64,000 nt of DNA from contig NZ_AP031496.1 in NCBI RefSeq assembly GCF_042850945.1, positions 5,580,001 to 5,644,000 of the forward strand. Reading direction: 5' to 3'. The stretch comes from Halioxenophilus aromaticivorans. GTDB taxonomy: Bacteria; Pseudomonadota; Gammaproteobacteria; Pseudomonadales; Cellvibrionaceae. Under the pieces are notes generated by a model, which saw nothing but the letters and a program-made list of their open reading frames with translations, was not told the origin of the DNA and did not search any database. Numbering within the stretch: position 1 is the stretch's first letter; each line of letters begins with the position of its first letter. Made by a program: the position numbers and the translations under genes. This document shows, piece after piece, positions 46,396 to 53,605 of this stretch.

Positions 46396-46412
46396 TTGTA
46401 GTAAAACTACAA
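46396..46412. promoter_or_regulatory. Palindromic HexR-type operator candidate 2
   Basis: Perfect inverted repeat TTGTAGT-AAA-ACTACAA, 60 bases before the hexR ATG. It resembles HexR sites of marine gammaproteobacteria (TGTA-rich halves). A related imperfect element, TTGTAGT followed by ACTAAA, lies at 46447-46467 right before the start codon. Autorepression of hexR is likely. Confidence 0.6.
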
Positions 46413-46471
46413 GATTCCCTAAGAAGCTCGTAAAAAAGCGACAAACTTGTAGTCAAATTTTACTAAAGATA

Positions 46472-47326
46472 ATGACCGTGACTTCAGAGGACATCATTCA
46501 GCGCATCAAGCAGGCTCGCAGCGAGATGCGCAAATCGGAATGCAAGGTGGCGGACTACGTGTTGGCCGACCCGCAGGCCGTTATCCACATGCGCATTGTC
46601 GACCTGGCCAACGATGCCCAGGTCAGCGAGCCCACCGTGGTGCGTTTTTGCCGTGCATTGGGTACGCGTGGGTTTCAAGATTTTAAGCTCAGTCTGGCCC
46701 AACAGCTCACCAAGCCGGCCACCAATTTTGGCCGCGTGGCGGTGCACGCCGACGACAGCGTCGCCGCCATCAGCCGCAAACTGTTTGATGCCACCGTAGA
46801 TACGCTACTGGAAGTTCGCGATCAGCTGGACGAAACCAAGCTGGAGGCCGCCATCAACGCCGTGGCCCAGGCCAAGCGGGTGGAGTTCTTTGGCTTTGGT
46901 GCCTCCGGCGCCGTGGCCATGGACGCACAGCACAAGTTTTTCCGCCTGCGCGTGGCTACCTCGGCCTGCTCCGACCACCACGTTCAGCATATGTCTGCCA
47001 TGAGCATGAGCGAGGGCGACGTGGTGTTGGCCATTTCTCAAAGCGGCCGCACCAAAGCACTGATCAAATCCATGCACCTGGCCAAAAATCGTGGTGCAAC
47101 GGTGATTGCCATCACCCCCAGCGGCTCGCCGGTGGCCCAGGAAGCCAATATTCACATTGCCGTGGATGTGGATGAAGACTTAGAAGTGCACACGCCGCTG
47201 ACCTCACGCATCGCACATTTAACGGTGATCGACATCCTGGCCCTGGGCGTGGCCCAGCACAAAGGTGAAGACCTACAAGAGCATCTCTACCTGCTAAAAC
47301 GCAGCTTGTCCGACCTAAAGCTTTAG
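46472..47326 (+). CDS. hexR: RpiR-family regulator HexR
   Basis: 284 residues from ATG 46472, the usual HexR length; the frame from 46361 runs through the operator palindromes and is rejected as a start. The N-terminal HTH_6 domain (DIIQRIKQARSEMRKSECKVADYVLADPQAVIHM, then SEPTVVRFCRALGTRGFQDFKL) binds DNA. The C-terminal SIS domain (FFGFGASGAVAMDAQHKF, VLAISQSGRTKALIKSM) binds 2-keto-3-deoxy-6-phosphogluconate in characterised homologues. HexR controls glucose catabolism genes (zwf, edd, gap). None of those genes lies in the window. Confidence 0.93.
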   Translation: MTVTSEDIIQRIKQARSEMRKSECKVADYVLADPQAVIHMRIVDLANDAQVSEPTVVRFCRALGTRGFQDFKLSLAQQLTKPATNFGRVAVHADDSVAAISRKLFDATVDTLLEVRDQLDETKLEAAINAVAQAKRVEFFGFGASGAVAMDAQHKFFRLRVATSACSDHHVQHMSAMSMSEGDVVLAISQSGRTKALIKSMHLAKNRGATVIAITPSGSPVAQEANIHIAVDVDEDLEVHTPLTSRIAHLTVIDILALGVAQHKGEDLQEHLYLLKRSLSDLKL

Positions 47327-48082
47327 CGCCGCCAGTAGAAACTCGCGGTTGCCATCGCCGCCGGTGATGGGGCTTGGCCGGTAGTCTTTCACCCGTAACC
47401 CCAGGCCCTCTACACAGGCTTCTATACTCTGGCGTACCTGCTCAAACAGCGCCTCATCGCGCACCAAACCGCCCTTGCCTACGCCCTCTTTGCCCACCTC
47501 AAACTGAGGTTTTACCAAGCTCAGCAGCCAACCACCCGGGCGCATTAAGGCCGGCAAATTGGGCAGGATTAGGGTTTGCGAAATAAACGAGACATCCATA
47601 ACAATCACATCAAAGCCCTGGGGGGCGTGCTGGGCCAGGTCGATGCCAGACAGATCCCGGGCATTAACGCCTTCCAAACAGACCACCCGAGGATCTTGCC
47701 GCAGCTTGGGCGCCAGCTGATCCCGACCGACTTCCAAGCCCACCACCTTGGCCGCACCCTGCTGCAACAAAAAATCAGTGAATCCCCCCGTAGATTGACC
47801 CACGTCTAACGCGGTAACATTGCTGCAACTTACGCTGTTAGCGCTGGCGATTTCGGCCAGCTTGAATGCCCCGCGCGACACGTAAGGATTTAATGCGCCA
47901 TCGGCCACCTGCACCCGAGCCGTTGCCAGTAAGGCAACCGAAGGTTTGGCCACCGTCTGCCATTGGCCTGCCACTTGCTGTGTTACAGCGCCGGCTTTGA
48001 TTAACCGCGCCGCCTCCGCCCGAGACGACGCCAGACCGTGATTTACGAGCCATTGATCGGCCCGACTTTTAAGCTCTGTCAT
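47315..48082 (-). CDS. tlyA: TlyA-family rRNA methyltransferase (S4 + FtsJ-like)
   Basis: About 255 residues from ATG 48082; the frame up to 48244 would add 54 residues antisense to the GNAT gene. The N-terminal S4 RNA-binding domain reads SRADQWLVNHGLASSRAEAARLIKAG. The methyltransferase core has TALDVGQSTGGFTDFLLQQGAAKVVGLEVG and VIVMDVSFISQTLILP. TlyA enzymes 2'-O-methylate 16S/23S rRNA cytidines. Its 3' end overlaps the hexR 3' end by 12 bases, convergently. Confidence 0.9.
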   Translation of the reverse strand: MTELKSRADQWLVNHGLASSRAEAARLIKAGAVTQQVAGQWQTVAKPSVALLATARVQVADGALNPYVSRGAFKLAEIASANSVSCSNVTALDVGQSTGGFTDFLLQQGAAKVVGLEVGRDQLAPKLRQDPRVVCLEGVNARDLSGIDLAQHAPQGFDVIVMDVSFISQTLILPNLPALMRPGGWLLSLVKPQFEVGKEGVGKGGLVRDEALFEQVRQSIEACVEGLGLRVKDYRPSPITGGDGNREFLLAALKL

Positions 48083-48104
48083 AGAATTTAAAGGATGTAA
48101 AACT

Positions 48105-48557
48105 GTGACTATTGTCAACCTACCCGCCAGTGCAACCCGGCCCCTCCGCCAGCAATTGTTGCGCCCCCACCAAAGCGTTGAACAATTGGTGTACGACGGC
48201 GACAACGAAGCCGAAACCCGCCATTTTTGCGCGTTTAACGACAAGGGTCAGCACGTGGGTATTGTCAGTATTTATCTGCAAACCATTCGTGGCCAGCAAG
48301 CCTGGCAACTGCGAGCCATGGCCACCATACCGGAAGTACGCGGCCAAGGGTACGGCAAACAACTGGTGGAGGCGGCAGAACGCTACGCCTGCACCAGCGA
48401 CAAACGCCGAGGTCTAAAACAAACCCACATTTGGGCCAACGCCCGTGCCGCTGCCGAGGCATTTTACGTACGCTTGGGCTATGTACCCGAAGGCGAGCTA
48501 TTTGAGGTCGCCGAGATAGGGCCGCATCGACTGATACGCAAGTATATAAATCATTAA
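48105..48557 (+). CDS. GNAT-family N-acetyltransferase
   Basis: 150 residues, GTG start at 48105 with AAGGA eight bases before it. The acetyl-CoA motif A is LRAMATIPEVRGQGYGKQLVEAAERYA, and the C-terminal FYVRLGYVPEGELFE is typical. It acetylates an unknown amine substrate. It is divergent from tlyA with only 22 bases between the starts, so the two promoters must overlap the opposing 5' ends. Confidence 0.88.
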   Translation: MTIVNLPASATRPLRQQLLRPHQSVEQLVYDGDNEAETRHFCAFNDKGQHVGIVSIYLQTIRGQQAWQLRAMATIPEVRGQGYGKQLVEAAERYACTSDKRRGLKQTHIWANARAAAEAFYVRLGYVPEGELFEVAEIGPHRLIRKYINH

Positions 48558-48600
48558 GGAAAGGGGTTATCGGGCTTGCTGGCTTGTGCTCACGCCGCCA

Positions 48601-49311
48601 CTAAAAAGCCCACAGGTGCACGTAGGGAATCAAAAACGCACTAAACGCCCCGGTCAACCCCATACCCAAACCGGCCAATGCGCCACAGCGAACACTCACC
48701 TCAAACGCTCTAACCGTACCCAAGCCGTGGGCATTAATGCCCAAACACAGCCCTTGCAGGCGGTCGTCGGTGAGGCCCACCAGCTTAAAAATGGGCGGCG
48801 CGAGTATGGCGCCGATAACGCCGGTAATAACCGATATAGCCGTGGTAAGCACCACCATGGAGCCAATGCTGTGGGCCAGGCCCAGTGCGATCGGGCTAGT
48901 CACCGATTTGGGGAGCAGCGCTTCCAGCACCGCCTGCTCAGCCCCCATCAACCAGGCCACGCCCAGGGCCGCCGCCGGGGCAATAAAACTGCCCAGCACC
49001 ACCACCAAAAGAGCCGGTAGGGCGATGCCCTTCAAAGCCCGGATCTCAGCCCGCAAGGGCACCGCCAAGGCCACAATCAATGGGCCGAGAAAGAACATCA
49101 CCACGGCGTTGTTGGCAAAGTAATCGTCAAACTCGAGTGGAACCAGGGTAATAATCAGCGCCGTAACCGAGGCGCCAATCAAAACCGGGTGAAATATCAC
49201 GTTGTTGTTGCTGGCCTTATAGGCCATCAACCCTAATTGAAACGTGGCCACGGTAAGCAGAACACTCACCACCGGAGCGTTGGTCAACTCGTTGAGGAAG
49301 GAAGCGGTCAT
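48601..49311 (-). CDS. lrgB: LrgB/CidB-family membrane protein
   Basis: 236 residues from ATG 49311; the longer frame to 49575 is out-of-frame lrgA sequence. Multiple helices and the LrgB motifs LNELTNAPVVSVLLTVATFQLG, FLGPLIVALAVPLRAEI, PKSVTSPIALGLAHSIGS and GINAHGLGTVRAFE are present. With LrgA it forms a holin/antiholin-like or metabolite (pyruvate/acetate-type) export system. Its ATG overlaps the lrgA stop by four bases (ATGA). Confidence 0.92.
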   Translation of the reverse strand: MTASFLNELTNAPVVSVLLTVATFQLGLMAYKASNNNVIFHPVLIGASVTALIITLVPLEFDDYFANNAVVMFFLGPLIVALAVPLRAEIRALKGIALPALLVVVLGSFIAPAAALGVAWLMGAEQAVLEALLPKSVTSPIALGLAHSIGSMVVLTTAISVITGVIGAILAPPIFKLVGLTDDRLQGLCLGINAHGLGTVRAFEVSVRCGALAGLGMGLTGAFSAFLIPYVHLWAF

Positions 49312-49646
49312 TGCCGGCTCACCAGCCATTTCAACACCAGCGCACAAAGCGTGAGCGAAATAGCGGTACCAATTACCAAGGCGCCCACCAGCGCGGGCCA
49401 CTGGCCGGTGACCTCCGGCGGCAAAAAGTACAGGCCCGCCGCCGGGGGTAAAAACATCACCCCCAGGTTTTTGATCAGGGTTTCGCTGACCACCTGAAGG
49501 GATTTGGGCGTGGGCGCCACCGCCAAATAAGCAAACAACAGCACCATGCCCACCACCGGCCCCGGCACAATCCAACCCAGGCCACGGCTGATGGCCTCAC
49601 CCAAGCATTGGAATAACAGCAGCCACGCTAAGCCCTGAATCAGCAC
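49308..49646 (-). CDS. lrgA: LrgA/CidA-family holin-like protein
   Basis: 112 residues with four predicted helices. Motifs: LLFQCLGEAISRGLGWIVPGPVVGMVLLF near the N-terminus and LIKNLGVMFLPPAAGLYFLPPEV in the middle. Phage-holin-like topology. It is translationally coupled to lrgB and starts 4 bases after the dsbB stop, so dsbB-lrgA-lrgB may be one transcript. Confidence 0.92.
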   Translation of the reverse strand: MLIQGLAWLLLFQCLGEAISRGLGWIVPGPVVGMVLLFAYLAVAPTPKSLQVVSETLIKNLGVMFLPPAAGLYFLPPEVTGQWPALVGALVIGTAISLTLCALVLKWLVSRQ

Positions 49647-49649
49647 CTG

Positions 49650-50156
49650 TTAGGCCTTACGTACCAATTGCCACACATTGATGGCGGCCAAACCGATAAA
49701 TGCCACCAGCGTCCAGCCGGGGATACTAACCCCAAGGAAAGTCCAAACCGTTTCAGCGCAGTTGCCATCGCCCTGTAGCAGCAGGCTAAAGGCTTGGCCT
49801 AGGGGGAAGTTCTCTAGCATATAGCCCAGTGAGGGGCCGCAGGCTGGCACCATGTCCTCTGGTAGGCTTTGCAACCACAGCTGACGGCTGGAAAAGCCAC
49901 CGCCAATCACCGCCAATAACACGCCCAAAACCGCGCATACCCGGCGACCCAGGCCGGTAAAGCCGGCCGCGGCGGCAATGGCAGCCACCACACCCACAGC
50001 TATAATAAAAACACGTTGTGTAATACACAGCGCGCAGGGAATTAGCCCCAGCGCATATTGAAAATACAGGCCAATGCCGATTAAACCGGCGCAACCTACA
50101 GCGAGAATGACGTTCGTCGAGCGGATGCCCGGCAATAAAGTTTTTACTTCTGACAC
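49650..50156 (-). CDS. dsbB: Disulfide bond formation protein DsbB
   Basis: 168 residues from GTG 50156, chosen for its AAGGA ribosome site and normal length; the frame up to 50312 runs into the divergent fliL-like gene. Four helices. First redox pair is CALC (IPCALCITQR), second pair is in MVPACGPS and GDGNCAETVW. It reoxidises DsbA using quinone at the inner membrane. It is the first of three closely spaced minus-strand genes. Confidence 0.9.
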   Translation of the reverse strand: MSEVKTLLPGIRSTNVILAVGCAGLIGIGLYFQYALGLIPCALCITQRVFIIAVGVVAAIAAAAGFTGLGRRVCAVLGVLLAVIGGGFSSRQLWLQSLPEDMVPACGPSLGYMLENFPLGQAFSLLLQGDGNCAETVWTFLGVSIPGWTLVAFIGLAAINVWQLVRKA

Positions 50157-50291
50157 AAATGTTTCCTTAGCATCGGCCGATACAGTGGCAGTGTAACCCT
50201 TTTGGGCCTGTTTAGACCATGAACACGCTGGTGCCCGCCGGGACCACAGATTTTGGCAGCACACGCTGATACACCAGCAAATGGAGAAACC

Positions 50292-50723
50292 ATGTTGACG
50301 ATAAAACGACAACTTAGCCTCTGGTTAATAATGACCGTAGCCGCTTTGTTTGCCACCCAAGCAAATGCCCAAGACGAGGAAGAAGGTGGCGAAAGCCAAC
50401 CCTCGGCAGTATACGTACCGCTAAGGCCATCCTTTGTGGTGAACTACGGCGGCGCCGGCCGTATGCGCTATATCAAAGCGGACATCACCGTGCGCGCAAA
50501 AGACACACCCACCGCCGACCAAATTCGCTACCACATGCCTTACATTCGCAACAACATAGTGCTGCTGCTATCCAAACAAACCGACGAGGCCATAGACACC
50601 CAAGAAGGCAAAGAAATCCTTCGCCAGGCTGCCTTACAAGAAGTGCACCTAGTGCTCGAAGCCGAAGAAGAAGAAAGCGGAGCCACCGATTTGTACTTTG
50701 ATAACTTTATCGTGCAGCACTAA
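50292..50723 (+). CDS. Orphan FliL-like protein with signal peptide
   Basis: 143 residues from ATG 50292 (ribosome site GGAGAAACC). A signal peptide (LSLWLIMTVAALFATQANAQ) replaces the membrane anchor of true FliL. The FliL core is clear: FVVNYGGAGRMRYIKADITVRAKD, then HMPYIRNNIVLLLSKQTDEAIDTQEGKEILRQ and FDNFIVQH. It lies outside any flagellar operon. Stand-alone FliL-like proteins occur in gammaproteobacteria; their job is not settled. It is divergent from dsbB. Confidence 0.85.
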   Translation: MLTIKRQLSLWLIMTVAALFATQANAQDEEEGGESQPSAVYVPLRPSFVVNYGGAGRMRYIKADITVRAKDTPTADQIRYHMPYIRNNIVLLLSKQTDEAIDTQEGKEILRQAALQEVHLVLEAEEEESGATDLYFDNFIVQH

Positions 50724-50984
50724 CGCCGAACTCTAGGCAAGAATTCCCATAAAGCGCTTAGACCGAGAACAACCGCCGCCAGCACCGGCCAAGAAAACCA
50801 CACTACACGCCCATCGCAATCTAAACGTGGGCGTGGTAGCACGTGCGAACCTCACTCGCCCTGATACGCTTTCCATTAGCCGTAACCAGCGATAACCCAG
50901 TCAGATCACAAATGGCTAGTCATCTGGCTTCTGGGCTATATTAAACAGTTGCAAAACTGCGGGTAACAGCAATAACCTTGGCCC

Positions 50985-51791
50985 ATGCAAACGTTAATTG
51001 AAGCCGCCCAAGAGGTGTTAGCACAAGACACGGCCCTGCCTTTTGCTGCTATCCACTCCGTTAAAGAGCAACATATCGTCAACGTCCCGGTGATGAAACC
51101 AATGCTGATTTGCATATTGGACGGTTACAAGAAGCTAGGCCAAATCGACCCCATTGAATGCGCACCGGGTGAGTTTGTTTTTCTGTCCAACCAACCCAAA
51201 ATAGAAATGCGTAACGTCCCCAGTGCACACCATTATTTTGCGTTGGTGATAGAATTCGAAAACCAGGATTTCGACTGCCTGCCCACCGATTTTGGCCCCA
51301 CAGCGAAGCATATTACCGGTACAATCGATACCACGTTTGGCAATACGCTGCTTCAGTTTGTGCAGTGGTGCGCCTTTGCACCCCAAGCATTGTGGCCACT
51401 AAGGCGCCAAGAATTACTGCTTACGCTGCACCACCTAGGCTACACAAAGGTCAGCCAACTTAGAGCAGCCCCCAGCATTAGCCACCAACTGCACGCTCTT
51501 TTAAACCAAAACATCGCCGCCAATATCAGCTCGGCAGAACTGGCCGAAAGCCTTGCCATGAGCGAATCCACGTTACGCAGAAAACTCTCCGACGCCGGTC
51601 TTAATCTGCAAACCATTAAAGAAAACATTCGCATGGGCCATGGCCTGGGCTTACTACAATCCACTAACCTGCCCATTAATCACATCGCCGAACAATGCGG
51701 CTACGCATCGCAATCGCGCTTTACCGATAAGTTTAAACAGCGCTTTGGTCTAACCCCCACTGAACTCAGAAAAACCCGATTGATCGATTAA
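50985..51791 (+). CDS. AraC-family transcriptional regulator
   Basis: 268 residues. The N-terminal half is a cupin-like sensing domain (ECAPGEFVFLSNQPKIEMRN). The C-terminal DNA-binding domain has two helix-turn-helix motifs, SSAELAESLAMSESTLRRKLSDAG and INHIAEQCGYASQSRFTDKFKQRFGLTPTELRK. Target unknown. It resembles the YqhC/RhaS-like branch that often senses aldehydes or small ligands, which is weak inference. The PEBP gene downstream is a possible target. Confidence 0.88.
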   Translation: MQTLIEAAQEVLAQDTALPFAAIHSVKEQHIVNVPVMKPMLICILDGYKKLGQIDPIECAPGEFVFLSNQPKIEMRNVPSAHHYFALVIEFENQDFDCLPTDFGPTAKHITGTIDTTFGNTLLQFVQWCAFAPQALWPLRRQELLLTLHHLGYTKVSQLRAAPSISHQLHALLNQNIAANISSAELAESLAMSESTLRRKLSDAGLNLQTIKENIRMGHGLGLLQSTNLPINHIAEQCGYASQSRFTDKFKQRFGLTPTELRKTRLID

Positions 51792-51874
51792 GGCGAAACC
51801 TTGCGCGATTTAGGGTAACTCGGCGGGGTTAAATAAGGCATGATAAAAATACCAACGCAAATTAGGAGCAGCCC

Positions 51875-52450
51875 ATGAGATTCCTTACAAAAACCTCCAT
51901 TAGAAAAACCGTCACAGCCTTTTCATTCTCAGCGCTGATTGCCGGCTTCGTCCAGGCAGAAGAATTTACTCTCACCAGCACCGACATTGGCCATGGCGAG
52001 TTTATGAACGAAGCGCAAGTGTTTCAGGGATTTGGTTGCGAGGGGGGCAATAGCTCACCGCAACTCAGCTGGAGCGGCGCGCCTAAAGGCACCAAAGCCT
52101 TTGCTATTTTTGCCTACGACCCAGACGCTCCCACCGGCAGTGGCTGGTGGCACTGGCAAGCGGTGAACATCCCTGCCAAAGTCACCAGTTTGGCTGCAGG
52201 CGCCGGCACCAGTGACGGCGCTAAAATGCCTAAAAGCAGCCTACAAACCGAAAACGACTACGGCGTAAAAGGCTTCGGCGGCGCTTGCCCACCGCCCAAA
52301 GACGGCGCCCATCGCTATCAATTTACGGTGTATGCGTTACCTCAAATGCTGGAGTTACCGGCTAACCCCTCCGCGGCGTTGACGGGGTTTATGGTTAACG
52401 CTAACGCCTTGGGATCGGCAACCATCGAGGCACTGTACAAACGAGACTGA
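51875..52450 (+). CDS. YbhB/YbcL-family (PEBP-like) exported protein
   Basis: 191 residues with a signal peptide (FSFSALIAGFVQAEEF). PEBP/YbhB motifs: FGCEGGNSSPQLSWSGAPKGTKAFAIFAYDPDAPTGSGWWHW and the later GGACPPPKDGAHRYQFTVYAL. Bacterial YbhB proteins bind anionic ligands in the periplasm or cytoplasm; function is unproven. An AGGAG ribosome site precedes the ATG. Confidence 0.88.
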   Translation: MRFLTKTSIRKTVTAFSFSALIAGFVQAEEFTLTSTDIGHGEFMNEAQVFQGFGCEGGNSSPQLSWSGAPKGTKAFAIFAYDPDAPTGSGWWHWQAVNIPAKVTSLAAGAGTSDGAKMPKSSLQTENDYGVKGFGGACPPPKDGAHRYQFTVYALPQMLELPANPSAALTGFMVNANALGSATIEALYKRD

Positions 52451-52470
52451 TAGAATTTGAGAAGAGATAA

Positions 52471-52500
52471 ACAAGGCGCCGAGCTTTTTCGGTGTCTTGT
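52471..52500 (+). terminator. Stem-loop after the YbhB-like gene
   Basis: A 12-base stem (ACAAGGCGCCGA with TCGGTGTCTTGT, two G-U pairs in RNA) around a 6-base loop, 20 bases after the stop codon. No T-tract follows, so it may be an imperfect terminator. Confidence 0.45.
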
Positions 52501-52657
52501 TGGGGCGGGCAACACGGCGTTTAGGGGAGCTTCTAATATGTATTGAACTCCCAAAACAAACTTACATTTGTGATTGGATATTAAAGAGTGGCGGTACTTT
52601 AAGAGCCTCTTGGCCTACCGTTTATCAAAAACTTTGCCAACGCAGCAAAAGCCCATG

Positions 52658-53575
52658 TCAGAGCGGTGATTTTTCTGGCAAAGACTGCCTTAGCGCCTGA
52701 ATAATTAATTCCATCGCTGGTCGCTGTAAGGTTTTACTCGGATAGAAAAAATAAAAGCCGCTGTAGGGTTCACACCAATCGTCTAAAACTCTTTGCAATA
52801 ATCCAACTTGTAAATAGTATTGCACCGTTTGATCTGGCAAGTAACTCAAACCTATGCCGGCCAATGCTGCTGTTAAACTGGCCGCACCTGAATTAGTAAT
52901 TAAAGCCGAGGGCACTTCCATTTCGATGGTTTCCTCTCCCTGCTCAAATTCCCAGCGGTAAAGGCCCCCATGCGTCGGCAAGCGAATATTAATGCAGCGA
53001 TGGCGCAATAAATCCTGCGGGGTTTTAGGAATACCATGCCGCCGAAAATAATCCGGAGTAGCAACAATTGCGGTGCACACAGGCGGCGTTAATGGAATGG
53101 CGATCATATCCTTAGGTAAGTTTTCGCCATTGCGAATGCCGGCGTCAAAACCTTTGCTGACGATATCTACCATGCCGTAATCTAAGTCTGCTTCCAACAC
53201 AACATTCGGATTAGCACTCAAAACCGTAGCTAGCTTGGGCAACAACGCATCCAAACCTGCATTAGTGGCGGAAATTTTAATCACTCCTGAAACTTCACCA
53301 TAGGAAGATTTAATACCTTCGACCACGGAGTCGACTTGCTCAAACAAAGGCCTAAGTTGCTCGATTAATGCAACCCCTTCGTTGGTAACACTCGCAGAAC
53401 GAGTAGTACGATTCACCAAACGAAAACCCAAATTGGCTTCCATATCACGAATAATTTGACTCAGCCGAGATTGAGAAACACCTAAAATAGCGGCACTTTT
53501 GGTAAAATTTTTGGTCTCCGCCAACACCGTAAATGCCTTAAAATCATTTGAGATGGGCGAAGTTATTTTTTTCAT
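52658..53575 (-). CDS. LysR-family transcriptional regulator
   Basis: 305 residues. The N-terminal wHTH is typical (FKAFTVLAETKNFTKSAAILGVSQSRLSQIIRDMEANLGFRLVNRTTRS). The C-terminal effector domain (VSGVIKISATNAGLDALLPKLA, YFFYPSKTLQRPAMELIIQAL) is PBP2-like. It belongs to the broad group that represses or activates neighbouring oxidoreductase genes. It follows the quinoprotein glucose-type dehydrogenase gene by 30 bases in the same direction, so it may be cotranscribed with and regulate it. Confidence 0.92.
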   Translation of the reverse strand: MKKITSPISNDFKAFTVLAETKNFTKSAAILGVSQSRLSQIIRDMEANLGFRLVNRTTRSASVTNEGVALIEQLRPLFEQVDSVVEGIKSSYGEVSGVIKISATNAGLDALLPKLATVLSANPNVVLEADLDYGMVDIVSKGFDAGIRNGENLPKDMIAIPLTPPVCTAIVATPDYFRRHGIPKTPQDLLRHRCINIRLPTHGGLYRWEFEQGEETIEMEVPSALITNSGAASLTAALAGIGLSYLPDQTVQYYLQVGLLQRVLDDWCEPYSGFYFFYPSKTLQRPAMELIIQALRQSLPEKSPL

Positions 53576-53605
53576 GGTCTGGCCTAGTGTAGGGTTATGT
53601 TTGGT

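Larger units (their letters stand above)
46061..46471. other. Divergent promoter region upstream of hexR with palindromes
   Basis: About 410 gene-free bases between the cupin fusion gene and hexR. The region is AT-rich toward hexR and holds three palindromic or half-palindromic TTGT/ACAA-type elements, entered separately below. No small gene was recognised. Confidence 0.5.

Noticed and set aside
46361..46471. Upstream extension of hexR
   Set aside because: Passes through the palindromic operators; HexR proteins begin near the ATG at 46472.
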